Shown here piece by piece: positions 51,473 through 60,292 of a stretch of 64,000 nt of DNA (positions are counted from its first letter, which is position 1; each line of letters opens with the position of its first letter). A program made the position numbers and the translations under genes. Origin of the DNA: an uncultured Eggerthellaceae bacterium. GTDB taxonomy: Bacteria > Actinomycetota > Coriobacteriia > Coriobacteriales > Eggerthellaceae. The DNA is taken from positions 36,232 to 100,231 of the forward strand of contig CAUEBO010000004.1 of the NCBI GenBank assembly GCA_958454405.1, given 5' to 3'. The notes beneath the pieces were generated by a model. It saw only the letters and a list, made by a program, of their open reading frames with translations. It searched no databases and was not told where the DNA came from.

Positions 51473-52624
51473 TTACGCGAACAGCTCGTCGATCTTCGGC
51501 ATCCACGCGCCGATCTCGATCTTCTGCGGGCAGCGCTCCTCGCATTCCCCGCATCCGATGCATGCGGCGGCCGTCGCCCCGTTCAAGGGGATGCTCGTGG
51601 CGTATTCCCACTTCGCGCGCTCAAGGTTGCCGCTCAGGATGTACTGGTTGTACGTCTGCAGGTTGTAGGGGATGGTGACGCCCTGCGGACAGCCGGCGCA
51701 GTAGTTGCATCCCGTGCACGGGATGGTGGGGTAGGCGGCGAACTGCGCCTCGACGACGTCGAACACCTCGTGTTCCGCGGGCGAGAGCATGCCCGGCCGG
51801 GCGCGGTCGGCATAGGCGCAGTCGGCGTCTATCTCCTCGATGGAGCCCATGCCGGAAAGCACGAGCGACACCTCGGGAATGTCCCAGAGAAAGTCGAACG
51901 CCCACTCGACGGGGGAGCGGTCGGGGTTGGCGGCGCGGAACGTCTCCTGAACGTCGTCGGGAACGTCCACCAGGTGCCCGCCGCGCAGCGGCTCCATCAC
52001 GTTGACGCCGACGCCCTTGTCGGCGGCGTAGCGGGCCGCTTCCAGGCCGCCTTGGAACCCGCGGTCGAGGTAGTTCAGCTGCAATTGGCAGACATCCCAA
52101 TCGGCGTAGTCAAGCACTTCCTTGAACAGGTCGATGCTGTCGTGGAACGAGAAGCCGATGTGCTTGACGATGCCCGCCTCCTTCGCGGCGAGCAGGCTCT
52201 CGACGACGCCGTGGGGAAGGACGTGCTCCCTCCAGTCCTTCTCCGTGACGCTGTGCAGCAGGTAGACGTCCACGTAGTCGGTCTGCAGGCGGCCCAGCTG
52301 CTTGTGCAGAAGGCGGTCGAAGTCGTCCGCTCCCTCTATCATCCAGATGGGCGACTTCGTGGCGATGAGCGCCCGCTCCCGGTACCCGTCCTGAAGAGCG
52401 CGTCCGATGATCTTCTCGCTTTCGCCGTGCAGGTAGTTGAAGGCGGTGTCGAAATAGTTGATCCCCGCATCCACGGCGTGGCGCACGAGCTCGATGGACC
52501 GCTCCGCATCCGCGCCGCGGCTGCTCGTGTACCCCTGGGCGCCTCCTTCAAGGGGAAAACGCATCGTCCCCATCCCCAGCGCGGAAACCTCCACGCCGGT
52601 CGATCCCATCGTGCGGTAGTGCAT
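51473..52624 (-). CDS. Aldo/keto reductase with C-terminal ferredoxin-type 4Fe-4S domain
   Basis: 383 aa. The N-terminal ~290 residues are an AKR barrel (MGTMRFPLEG, DTAFNYLHGESEKIIG, the catalytic Tyr in FNYLHGE and DYVDVYLLHSV). The C-terminal ~90 residues have CTGCNYCAGCPQGVTIPYN and ACIGCGECEERCPQKIEIG, two ferredoxin-like cysteine clusters. The combination is common in anaerobes; electrons may come from ferredoxin instead of NADPH. Substrate unknown. AAGGGGGAG precedes the ATG at 52624. Confidence 0.88.
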   Translation of the reverse strand: MHYRTMGSTGVEVSALGMGTMRFPLEGGAQGYTSSRGADAERSIELVRHAVDAGINYFDTAFNYLHGESEKIIGRALQDGYRERALIATKSPIWMIEGADDFDRLLHKQLGRLQTDYVDVYLLHSVTEKDWREHVLPHGVVESLLAAKEAGIVKHIGFSFHDSIDLFKEVLDYADWDVCQLQLNYLDRGFQGGLEAARYAADKGVGVNVMEPLRGGHLVDVPDDVQETFRAANPDRSPVEWAFDFLWDIPEVSLVLSGMGSIEEIDADCAYADRARPGMLSPAEHEVFDVVEAQFAAYPTIPCTGCNYCAGCPQGVTIPYNLQTYNQYILSGNLERAKWEYATSIPLNGATAAACIGCGECEERCPQKIEIGAWMPKIDELFA

Positions 52625-52930
52625 GCTGCTCCCCCTTTCGGCTCGCATGCCGTGCCGCCCGTTCGGCGGCGGGCGCGAGCGTCGTCGCTGACCCGTTTCG
52701 CTGAGGTTGCTCGTAGGTTCGAGCATACTGCAACGCAGGCGGCCGCGCACGGGCAAATTCGGCGATCTGGCGGGCCGCTGCCGAACGGCCGTGAAGCTGC
52801 CGACTCTGCATTTCTTGCAGGAGCCCGCCCCGCCCTTGCGGGGAAGCGGTACAATGCTGCCTCGCGGAACATCCCGAGAATCGTCTTCCGCGCGGGCTTC
52901 GGCCCGCCGGCTTCAAAAAGGAATTGACTC
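52625..52930. other. Divergent promoter region of the AKR and pcrA genes
   Basis: 306 bp without a gene. TACAAT at 52850-52855 is a good -10 for pcrA. TGCTCG-TAGGTT-CGAGCA (near 52708-52725) is a 6-bp-arm palindrome that may be an operator. No -35 is evident. Confidence 0.4.
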
Positions 52931-55414
52931 ATGCCAATCGACATCGAAACCCTGAACGGGCCGCAGCGCGAGGCGGTCGTCACCATCGACGGGCCGCTGC
53001 TCGTGCTGGCCGGCGCCGGCTCGGGCAAGACGCGCGTGCTCACGTACCGCATCGCGAACCTCATCGAGAACCACGACGTGGCTCCGTGGGAGATCCTGGC
53101 CATCACGTTCACGAACAAGGCCGCGGCCGAGATGCGCGAGCGCCTGAACGGCCTGGTGGGCTCGCGCTGCCGCGGCATGTGGGTGTCGACGTTCCACAGC
53201 ATGTGCGTGCGCATGCTGCGCGCCGACGCCGAGCGCCTGGGCTTCACGAAGAGCTTCACCATCTACGACACCGACGACCAGAAGCGCCTGTACAAGGGGA
53301 TCATGGCCGAGCTGGACATCGATCCGAAGCGCTTCCCCGTGAATGCGCTCATGAACCGCATCTCCACGGCGAAAAACGAGCTCGTCGTTCCCGGCGACTT
53401 CGAGCAGCAGGCCTCAGACCCGGTGGGGAAGGTGGCCTCGCGCGTGTACTCCCGCCTGCAGGAGCGCCTCAAGGCCGCGAACGCCTTCGACTTCGACGAC
53501 CTCTTGCTGTACGCCTACCTGCTGCTGAAGAACCACGAGGACGTGCGCGCGGCCTACCAGCAGCGTTTCCGCTACCTCATGGTGGACGAGTACCAGGACA
53601 CGAACCACGCCCAGTATTCCATCACGAAGCTCTTGGCGGAAGGCCACCAGAACATCATGGTGGTGGGCGACGACGACCAGTCCATCTACTCGTGGCGCGG
53701 CGCCGACTTGCGCAACATCCTGGAATTCGAGCAGGACTACCCGAGCGCCCACACGGTGAAGCTCGAGCAGAACTACCGCAGCGTGGGCAACGTCCTGGCC
53801 GCCGCGAACGCCGTCATCGCCAACAACCAGCACCGCAAGCAGAAGAAGCTGTTCACGGCCGCCGAGGACGGCGAGAAGATCAGCGTGTACCTGGCCGCCG
53901 ACGAGCGCGACGAGGGCCGCTGGATAGCCGGCGAGATAGAGAAGCAGCGCGCGGCCGGCCTGTCGTACAACCAAATGGCCGTGTTCTACCGCACGAACGC
54001 GCAGAGCCGCATGCTGGAAGACATGCTGCTGCGCGCCGGTGTGCCGTACCGCATCGTGGGCGGCACGCGCTTCTTCGACCGTGCCGAGATCCGCGACGTC
54101 ATGGCCTATCTCACGCTCATCGTGAACCCGGCCGACGACATCGCGGCGAAGCGCGTGATCAACGTGCCGCGGCGCGGCATCGGCAAAACCACCATCGAGC
54201 GCATCGAGCAGTTCGCGCGCGAGATGGGCATGACGTTCATGGAAGGCGCCGAGCTGGCCATCGTCGACCCGGAGCTGCGCGCGTCCACGCGCCAGTCCGT
54301 GGCGGAGTTCGTGGGTTTGGTGAACGAGGCCCGCACGTACGGCGGCGATCTGCGCAAGGTCATCGAGGCCGTCATCGACAAGAGCGGCCTCATCGGGGCC
54401 CTGCAGGCCGAGAACACCGACGAGGCGCGCGGGCGCATCGAGAACATCCAGGAGTTCCTGGGCGTGGTGGACGAGTTCGCAGACACCCACGACGACGAGG
54501 ATGCGCTTTACGTTCCGCCGACTTACCAGTCGGCGGAACCTGCCGACGCTGCGGTCTCCCGTGGTACCCAATCTGCGCCCGCTGACGAAGGCTTGCGTAC
54601 CGAAGTACGCGGCGCCTTCGCCAGCGACCGCATCTCGGGCACCACGGAAGCCCTCGCTGACTTTGGCGAACCCGCGAATCCTCAGAACCAACCCGTGCGC
54701 ATTTTGCGCGGCGACTCGCTGGCCGACTTCATCGAATGGGTGCGCCTGCGCACCGACTTGGACACCGTGGCCGAGGACGGGCATGCGGTCACGCTCATGA
54801 CCGTGCACTCCTCGAAGGGCCTCGAGTTCGACTGCGTGTTCGTGGCCGGCATGGAGGAGACGCTGTTCCCGCACATGAACTCCGTGGGCGACGCGGCCGG
54901 CATCGAGGAGGAGCGAAGGCTGGCCTACGTGGCCATCACGCGCGCCCGCAAGCGCCTGTTCCTCACCTGCGCCTCGCAGCGCCAGATCTTCGGCCAGACG
55001 TCGGCGAACCCGGTGTCGCGCTTCATTCAGGAGATACCCAGCGAGCTGCGCCAATCGTCCGGCGTGGGCTCGGCGGGCTTCTCCGGCACGGGCTGGGAGA
55101 AGCGCGGCAGCCGTCGCGGCATCGCAGGTTCCGGCACCGAGGCGGGGGAGGGCCGCGTGTTCGGGCGCTCGAGCGCGTCGGGGCCGTCCGGCCGCACCGA
55201 CCGCCGGCCTGAGGCTTACGCGCGCCCTGGCGCGGGCAAGAAGGAAGCCGCGAAGATGACGTTCGCCACGGGCGACGCCGTGGACCACAAGACGTTCGGC
55301 CGCGGCAAGGTGACGAAGGTGGACGGCGACACGCTCTACGTGAAGTTCGCGAAGTCCGGCCAGACGAAGAAGCTGCTCAAGGACTACGCCCCCATCGTGA
55401 AGATCAACGGCTGA
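52931..55414 (+). CDS. pcrA: ATP-dependent DNA helicase PcrA/UvrD, with an in-frame structured repeat
   Basis: 827 aa SF1A helicase for repair and replication fork processing. All motifs are present: LVLAGAGSGKTRVLTYR (I), TFTNKAAAEMRERL (Ia), DEYQDTNHAQY (II), VGDDDQSIYSWRGAD (III), EQNYRSVGNVLAAANAVI (IV), LMTVHSSKGLEFDCVFVAG (V), EERRLAYVAITRARKRL (VI). A Tudor-like C-terminal part TFGRGKVTKVDGDTLYVKF resembles RNA polymerase-binding ends of PcrA. Between AEFVGL...ADTHDDEDALYV and ILRGDSLADFIEWV, about 55 residues (around 528-583) are encoded by a repeat also found between genes. AAAAAGGA precedes the ATG. Confidence 0.94.
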   Translation: MPIDIETLNGPQREAVVTIDGPLLVLAGAGSGKTRVLTYRIANLIENHDVAPWEILAITFTNKAAAEMRERLNGLVGSRCRGMWVSTFHSMCVRMLRADAERLGFTKSFTIYDTDDQKRLYKGIMAELDIDPKRFPVNALMNRISTAKNELVVPGDFEQQASDPVGKVASRVYSRLQERLKAANAFDFDDLLLYAYLLLKNHEDVRAAYQQRFRYLMVDEYQDTNHAQYSITKLLAEGHQNIMVVGDDDQSIYSWRGADLRNILEFEQDYPSAHTVKLEQNYRSVGNVLAAANAVIANNQHRKQKKLFTAAEDGEKISVYLAADERDEGRWIAGEIEKQRAAGLSYNQMAVFYRTNAQSRMLEDMLLRAGVPYRIVGGTRFFDRAEIRDVMAYLTLIVNPADDIAAKRVINVPRRGIGKTTIERIEQFAREMGMTFMEGAELAIVDPELRASTRQSVAEFVGLVNEARTYGGDLRKVIEAVIDKSGLIGALQAENTDEARGRIENIQEFLGVVDEFADTHDDEDALYVPPTYQSAEPADAAVSRGTQSAPADEGLRTEVRGAFASDRISGTTEALADFGEPANPQNQPVRILRGDSLADFIEWVRLRTDLDTVAEDGHAVTLMTVHSSKGLEFDCVFVAGMEETLFPHMNSVGDAAGIEEERRLAYVAITRARKRLFLTCASQRQIFGQTSANPVSRFIQEIPSELRQSSGVGSAGFSGTGWEKRGSRRGIAGSGTEAGEGRVFGRSSASGPSGRTDRRPEAYARPGAGKKEAAKMTFATGDAVDHKTFGRGKVTKVDGDTLYVKFAKSGQTKKLLKDYAPIVKING
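54513..54662. repeat. Multi-hairpin structured repeat, copy Y, within pcrA
   Basis: Same order of elements as copy X (51,240): GTTCCGCCG/CGGCGGAAC hairpin, CCGACGCTGCG, an outer stem pairing CTCCCGTGGT with ACCACGGAAG, the central palindrome GCGTACCGAAGTACGC, and CTCGCTGACT. It keeps the pcrA reading frame and adds about 50 amino acids in a variable surface region. Confidence 0.75.
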
Positions 55415-55599
55415 TGCGCGCCTCTGCCCGGTGCGCGCCGCCGGCTGCTCCTGCGCGGTCTGCGTCGGAGCAGCCCCTTTTTCGCCAAGGCCCTTGCTTG
55501 TTTCAGGCCGGTACCGCATGATGGACGCATGCTCGTTCGCGCAGTCGAATCTGATCCGCAAACCTGCGCCTCCGTTCCCGACGACAGGAAGAGGCCCCT

Positions 55600-56454
55600 A
55601 TGAAGATCGTGACTGATTCGTCGCCCATGTTCTCCGTTGAGGAGGGTGCGAAGCGGGGGCTGACCGTTTTGCCGTTGACGGTGTCCATCGATGGCGAAAC
55701 GTGGCTTGAATACGAGGACATCTCCGCCGAGGAGTTCCTGGCGAAGGTGTGCGCGGGCGCGCTGCCCCAGAGCGCATCCCCTCCTCCGGCGCTCACGCTC
55801 GCCGCATACGATACCGACGAGGACGTGGTGCACATCGCGATGGCCGACGGCCTGTCCGGCGCGTACGAGATGGCCTGCGGCCTGCGCGAACAAGCGCGCC
55901 ATCCCGAGCGCGTGCACGTGGTGAACTCCCAGACGCTCTGCGTCCCCCATCGCGCGATCGCGCTGGCTGCGGCCCATATGGCCGAATGCGGGCTGGGCGC
56001 GCGCGAGCTCCTCGGCGAACTGCGCAAGATGATCGCTTCGGCGCGCTCGTATCTCATCCCCGAAGATTTCGACTACCTTCGCCGCGGGGGCCGCCTGACG
56101 CCGCTCGCCGCCACGTTCGCCCATCTGGTGAAGGCGTTTCCCGTGATGCAGCAAACCGAGGACGGCACGCGCCTGGAAAAGCTCAAGGTGGCGCGCTCGT
56201 TCGCCAAGGCCGTCGATGCCGTGGCGAACGACCTCGAGGAGCACGGCGTGGGCGAGGGGTCCTTCATCGGAATCAGCCATGCCGACAACCTCGTCCAGGC
56301 GATCGAGGCGAAAGATCGTTTGGCCGAGCGCTTCCCGGCGTGCCGCTTCGGCGTGTTCGAGCTGGGACCCGCCTTCATCACGCAGGGCGGCCCTGGCTGC
56401 CTGGCCGTGCAGGCCGTCGATCTGGGGCCATGTCCCGACTTGTCGCTCGCGTGA
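55600..56454 (+). CDS. DegV family fatty-acid-binding protein
   Basis: 284 aa. Begins KIVTDSSPMFSVEEGAKRG and has the signature TVLPLTVSIDGETWLEYEDI, a SLSGAYE-like segment (GLSGAYEMACG), DFDYLRRGGRL and GISHADNLVQAI, ending with LGPAFITQGGPGCLAVQAVDLG. DegV proteins bind a fatty acid and hand it to fatty-acid kinase (FakA type), although no such gene is adjacent. AGGAAGAGG precedes the ATG. Converges with the serine dehydratase gene. Confidence 0.88.
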   Translation: MKIVTDSSPMFSVEEGAKRGLTVLPLTVSIDGETWLEYEDISAEEFLAKVCAGALPQSASPPPALTLAAYDTDEDVVHIAMADGLSGAYEMACGLREQARHPERVHVVNSQTLCVPHRAIALAAAHMAECGLGARELLGELRKMIASARSYLIPEDFDYLRRGGRLTPLAATFAHLVKAFPVMQQTEDGTRLEKLKVARSFAKAVDAVANDLEEHGVGEGSFIGISHADNLVQAIEAKDRLAERFPACRFGVFELGPAFITQGGPGCLAVQAVDLGPCPDLSLA

Positions 56455-56477
56455 TCCGTTTGCTCGGCGCGGGTCGG

Positions 56478-58100
56478 TCAATCCGTTCCCGATGCGCCGC
56501 ATGCGGGCGCTCCGGCGCACCAGGCGCATGCGCTCGGCGTCGCCGCCATGCCGCCGAGGGCGCTCTCGCGCAGCTCGAAGGGGAGCGAGCGGCCCACCTT
56601 GCGCATGGCTTCCACGGTCTCGTCGAAGCCGACGAGGTTGCCGATGCCCGCGAGCGCGATCTGCGCGCTGACGAGCGCGACGGCGGCCCCGGCTGCGTTG
56701 CGCTTCTGGCAGGGCACCTCCACGAGCCCGGCCACGGGGTCGCACACGAGGCCCATGAGGTTGGCGAGCGCGTTGCCGGCGGCATCGAGGCACTGTTCGG
56801 GCGTGCCTCCGGCCAGCTCCGCGGCGGCGGCCGCGGCCATGGCGGCCGCCGAGCCGACTTCCGCCTGGCAGCCGCCCTCGGCGCCTGAGACGGTGGCGTT
56901 GCGGGTGATCAGGTAGCCGACGGCTGCCGCCGTCGCCAGCCCACGAGCAAGCTGGGCGTCCGTCAACCCGCGCGTTTCCTGCAGCGCCAACAGCACGCCG
57001 GGGATGACGCCGGCCGATCCCGCCGTCGGCGCGGCCACGATGCGGCCCATCGAAGCGTTCGTCTCCAGCACGGCCATCGCGTGGACGGTCGCCCGCGCAA
57101 GCTCTCCGCCCGCCGCGCCGCGCTCTCCCAACCGCGCGAGCTTCGCCGCCTCGCCGCCGATGAGGCCGCCCATCGACGGCATCGCCTCCTCGACGGGGCC
57201 GCGCGCAGAGCTCTTCATGACGTCGAGCGCCCGGTCCAGGTACTCCTGCGCATCGTCGCCGCGGCCGAGGCTGGCGGCCAGGGCCCGCTCCCGAGCCAAG
57301 AACGCTTCGGAGACGGAGAGGCCGCCGCGCTCGCAGAGCGCGAGCAGGGCCGTCCCGCTCGCGAAGTCGAGCTCCCGGAAGCGCTCGAACGCGCCGCCGT
57401 CCACCTCGCCGCGCGCCTGCATCCGCACGTCCCCGGCAACGACGCGCACGTCAAGGATGGCCGGGTGCGTTTGGATGGCCGCTTTCGCCTCGGCGCTCAC
57501 CTCGTGGTCGGTTTCCAGCACGGTGTAGGCCACGTCGCCCTTGCCCTCGCGGTACATGCGCGCCGTCGCGATGTTCACGCCGTGGGCGCTCAGGCTGTAC
57601 GCGATGTGCGCCAAGGCGCCGCGCTCGTCGCGCTGGCGCACGACGACGCTCGTGCTCTCGCCGGTTATGCGCACTTCGATGCCGTCGATGCGCCGGACGA
57701 CCGCCGCCCCGCCGCCGATGCTCTCGCCGCGGATGCTCATCTCGGCGCCGGCGGCGTCGACGACGTGGATGTCGATGGTGTTGGGGTGGTCGTAGCCGTC
57801 GGCGTCGGGCAGCGTCTCGAACGAGAAGGAGAGACCCGCCTCCTCGGCCAACTGGAACGAGTCGCGTATGCGCGCATCGTCGGCTGCCAGGCCCAGCATG
57901 CCCGCGACCAGCGCTTTGTCGGTGCCGTGCCCCGTCAGCGTGTGCGCGAACGATCCGAGCAGCGTGAACGCGACCGATTCCGGCTCGGCCAAGCACAGGC
58001 TGCGCGCCATCGAGGCGATGCGCAGCGCGCCCGCCGTGTGCGAGCTCGAGGGCCCGACCATGATGGGGCCGATGATGTCGGCCAGGGCGAGCGTTGCCAT
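56478..58100 (-). CDS. sdaA: L-serine ammonia-lyase, iron-sulfur dependent, single-chain (beta-alpha fusion)
   Basis: 540 aa. Deaminates L-serine to pyruvate and ammonia using a [4Fe-4S] cluster. The N-terminal beta half starts ADIIGPIMVGPSSSHTAGAL and includes an ACT domain (GALAHIAYSLSAHGVNIATARM). The alpha half has MGRIVAAPTAGSAGVIPGV, the Fe-S cysteines in EGGCQAEVGSA and GLVCDPVAGLVEVPCQKRN. Single-chain enzymes are normal in many bacteria. ATG at 58100 with AAAGGAAGG before it. A 20-bp palindrome in the divergent promoter region 90 bp upstream may bind its regulator. Confidence 0.92.
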   Translation of the reverse strand: MATLALADIIGPIMVGPSSSHTAGALRIASMARSLCLAEPESVAFTLLGSFAHTLTGHGTDKALVAGMLGLAADDARIRDSFQLAEEAGLSFSFETLPDADGYDHPNTIDIHVVDAAGAEMSIRGESIGGGAAVVRRIDGIEVRITGESTSVVVRQRDERGALAHIAYSLSAHGVNIATARMYREGKGDVAYTVLETDHEVSAEAKAAIQTHPAILDVRVVAGDVRMQARGEVDGGAFERFRELDFASGTALLALCERGGLSVSEAFLARERALAASLGRGDDAQEYLDRALDVMKSSARGPVEEAMPSMGGLIGGEAAKLARLGERGAAGGELARATVHAMAVLETNASMGRIVAAPTAGSAGVIPGVLLALQETRGLTDAQLARGLATAAAVGYLITRNATVSGAEGGCQAEVGSAAAMAAAAAAELAGGTPEQCLDAAGNALANLMGLVCDPVAGLVEVPCQKRNAAGAAVALVSAQIALAGIGNLVGFDETVEAMRKVGRSLPFELRESALGGMAATPSACAWCAGAPACGASGTD

Positions 58101-58188
58101 GGGCCTTCCTTTCCTCGTTCGAATCTGCGAGGCCATCGTAGCGCATGTCCCGCCTCGTCGCCTGATCTTTTCGTGGGGTTCGCCGACG

Positions 58189-58208
58189 AAACGGTTTCGA
58201 AACCGTTT
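58189..58208. promoter_or_regulatory. Perfect 20-bp palindrome, candidate operator
   Basis: AAACGGTTTCGAAACCGTTT reads the same on both strands and lies between the divergent sdaA and pyrophosphatase genes, 19 bp before a -10-like TATACT (58227-58232) for the rightward gene. The placement over the -35 region suggests repression. Confidence 0.6.
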
Positions 58209-58226
58209 TCCAGCCGTCCGTCCCGC

Positions 58227-58232
58227 TATACT
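58227..58232 (+). promoter_or_regulatory. -10 element of the CBS-type pyrophosphatase promoter
   Basis: TATACT, 108 bp before the ATG at 58340. The -35 region (CGTTTT/GTTTTC) coincides with the right part of the palindrome. Confidence 0.4.
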
Positions 58233-58339
58233 GGCCCCCGCGGCCGGGCTGCGCGCTCGGCGCGAATCCAACGGATGAAGGAGCAGCCGGCGCGCCCCCG
58301 CACGTCGGGCGCGTCCTTTCGGAGGCTAAGGAGCGAGCA

Positions 58340-59707
58340 ATGCCGGCACCCATCATCGTCGTGGGCCACAAGAATCCTGACAACGATGCCATCTGCGCAG
58401 CGGTTGGCTATGCCTGCTTGAAGAACGAGCTCGAGCGCCGCGCAGCCGGAGACGGCCAGCCGGCGAAAACGTACAAGCCCGCGCGCCTGGGCCCCCTGCC
58501 CCCGGAAAGCGCCTGGATCCTCGAGCAGAACGGCCTGCCCGCGCCTGAGATCATCGGGCACGTGTACGCCCGCGTCGCCGACGTCATGACGCCTGATCCC
58601 ATCTCCATCGGGCGCGATGCGACGCTGCTCGAGGCCGGGCAGCTGCTGCGCCAGCACAACGTGCGCGCCCTCGTGGTGGTGAACCAAGACGGGACCTACC
58701 ACGGACTCATCACCACGCGCATGATCGCGGAGCGCTACGTCGCGGCCACCGACGCGCTCACGCAAGGGGCCGCCAACGAGATGGCCGTGGCAAGCGACCT
58801 CATCGCGTCGCTCGCGCAGCGGGTGGAGGAGATAACCGAGACCGATGTGCTGGTGCTGGACAAGGACGGCCTGCTCAAAGAGGCCATCGAAGACCTCATG
58901 GCAAGCGCTTTGCGCGAGGCCGTCGTGCTCAACGACGAAGGGTTCGCCATCGGCATCGTCACGCGCTCCGACGTGGCCGTCCGTCCGCGCCGCAAAGTGG
59001 TGCTGGTCGACCACAACGAACGGCGCCAGGCGGTCAACGGCATCGAGGAGGCCGACGTCGTCGAGATCGTCGACCACCACCGCATCGCCGACGTCATGAC
59101 GGCCAACCCCATCATGTTCCTGAACCTGCCCGTCGGCTCGACGGCCACCATCGTCGCCATGGAATTCCGCCGGCACGGCGTGGACATGCCGCCCGCCATC
59201 GCGCGCGTGCTCCTGTCGGCCGTCATGACCGACACCGTCATCCTCAAGTCGCCCACCGCCACCGACGCCGACCGTGAAATGGTGGACTACCTTGCCGCCG
59301 TCGCGCAGGTGGACCCCGTGGAGTTCGGGCTGTCCATCTTCAAGTGCCGCGGCGGCGACGCCGACCTTCCCGTCGAGAAGCTGGTCGGGGCCGATTCCAA
59401 GGAGTTCCAGATCGGCGACGCCACCGTGCTCATCGCGCAGTACGAAACGGTGGACCTTCCTTCGGTGATGGGCCGCGAGGGCGAGATCCGCGAGCATATG
59501 CGACGCCTGAAGGACGACCACGGCTACGAATTCGTGCTGCTCATGGTCACGGACATCGTGGCGGAGGGCAGCCAGTTCCTCTGCGAGGGCAACCGCCGCA
59601 TCGTCAACCGGGTGTTCGGCATCGCCTGCACGGGCGAGGGGGGCACCTGGATGCCGGGCGTGCTCAGCCGCAAGAAGCAGGTGGCCGCGCGCATCCTGGG
59701 GGCGTAG
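58340..59707 (+). CDS. Manganese-dependent inorganic pyrophosphatase (family II) with CBS domains
   Basis: 455 aa. The DHH phosphoesterase domain is split by a regulatory insert: it begins VVGHKNPDNDAICAAVGY and resumes with VVLVDHNERRQAVNGIEEADVVEIVDHHRIAD (DHH and metal His), closing with the substrate-binding CTGEGGTWMPGVLSRKKQV. Between residues ~80 and 215 lie two CBS motifs (VADVMTPDPISIGRDATLLEAGQLLRQHNVRALVVV; VLNDEGFAIGIVTRSDVAV) that bind adenine nucleotides in related enzymes. It cleaves PPi in the cytosol and may be controlled by AMP/ATP level. AGGCTAAGGAG precedes the ATG. Confidence 0.92.
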   Translation: MPAPIIVVGHKNPDNDAICAAVGYACLKNELERRAAGDGQPAKTYKPARLGPLPPESAWILEQNGLPAPEIIGHVYARVADVMTPDPISIGRDATLLEAGQLLRQHNVRALVVVNQDGTYHGLITTRMIAERYVAATDALTQGAANEMAVASDLIASLAQRVEEITETDVLVLDKDGLLKEAIEDLMASALREAVVLNDEGFAIGIVTRSDVAVRPRRKVVLVDHNERRQAVNGIEEADVVEIVDHHRIADVMTANPIMFLNLPVGSTATIVAMEFRRHGVDMPPAIARVLLSAVMTDTVILKSPTATDADREMVDYLAAVAQVDPVEFGLSIFKCRGGDADLPVEKLVGADSKEFQIGDATVLIAQYETVDLPSVMGREGEIREHMRRLKDDHGYEFVLLMVTDIVAEGSQFLCEGNRRIVNRVFGIACTGEGGTWMPGVLSRKKQVAARILGA

Positions 59708-59747
59708 CGGCTCGTATTCCGCTCGGCATGAGGTTGGAGGGCGCCCG

Positions 59748-59777
59748 ACGGCGCCGACCTGCGCGTCGCCGTTTTTC
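59748..59777 (+). terminator. Terminator of the pyrophosphatase gene
   Basis: ACGGCG pairs with CGCCGT (with an inner GC stem), followed by TTTTT. Confidence 0.65.
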
Positions 59778-59980
59778 GCCTCCGATGGTTTCGGCCGTCT
59801 GCCCGGGCGCGCCTCGGCACGATTCGGGCCCGGGACCGTGCCGCGGTTCGAGCGGGCGTCGTCGCCTGGAATTTGTCAAGCGATGCGTTCTGCTCGCTGG
59901 ACAAAGCCGCCGGCCAGGGCTATACCGGTCAAGGTGATTTGGAGGCGCCCGCAATCGCGCGGCGCATGATCGAGGAGATG

Positions 59981-60280
59981 ATGTTTCTCATGGCGGAATT
60001 GCTGGAGGCGGCGATGCTCGTCTGCTTCGGGCTGTCGTGGCCCCTCAACGCGTACAAGAGCTACCGGGCGGGCACGGCCGCAGGGTCCAGCTGGCAGTTC
60101 ATCCTGCTCATCACGGCGGGATACCTGGCAGGAATCGCGGCGAAGTTCGCATCCGGCTCGGTGAACTGGGTGCTTGCGGTCTATCTGGTCAACCTGGCGT
60201 GCATCGGCGTGAATTGGGGCGTGTACGTGCGCAACCGCCGGCTCGACGCCGCGCGCGACGGCAAGGCTGCCGCGGCCTGA
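59981..60280 (+). CDS. PQ-loop/SemiSWEET-like small membrane protein
   Basis: 99 aa, three hydrophobic helices: ELLEAAMLVCFGLSWPLNAY, SSWQFILLITAGYLAGIAAKF and WVLAVYLVNLACIGVNWGVYV. The segment SWPLNAYKSYRAGTAAGSSW resembles the PQ-loop pattern, but this family in anaerobes has no known substrate. Start is uncertain: ATG at 59981 has GAGGAG 3 nt before it; ATG at 59990 would have better spacing. Convergent with a nitroreductase 12 bp away. Confidence 0.65.
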   Translation: MFLMAELLEAAMLVCFGLSWPLNAYKSYRAGTAAGSSWQFILLITAGYLAGIAAKFASGSVNWVLAVYLVNLACIGVNWGVYVRNRRLDAARDGKAAAA

Positions 60281-60292
60281 GCGCGCTCAGCT

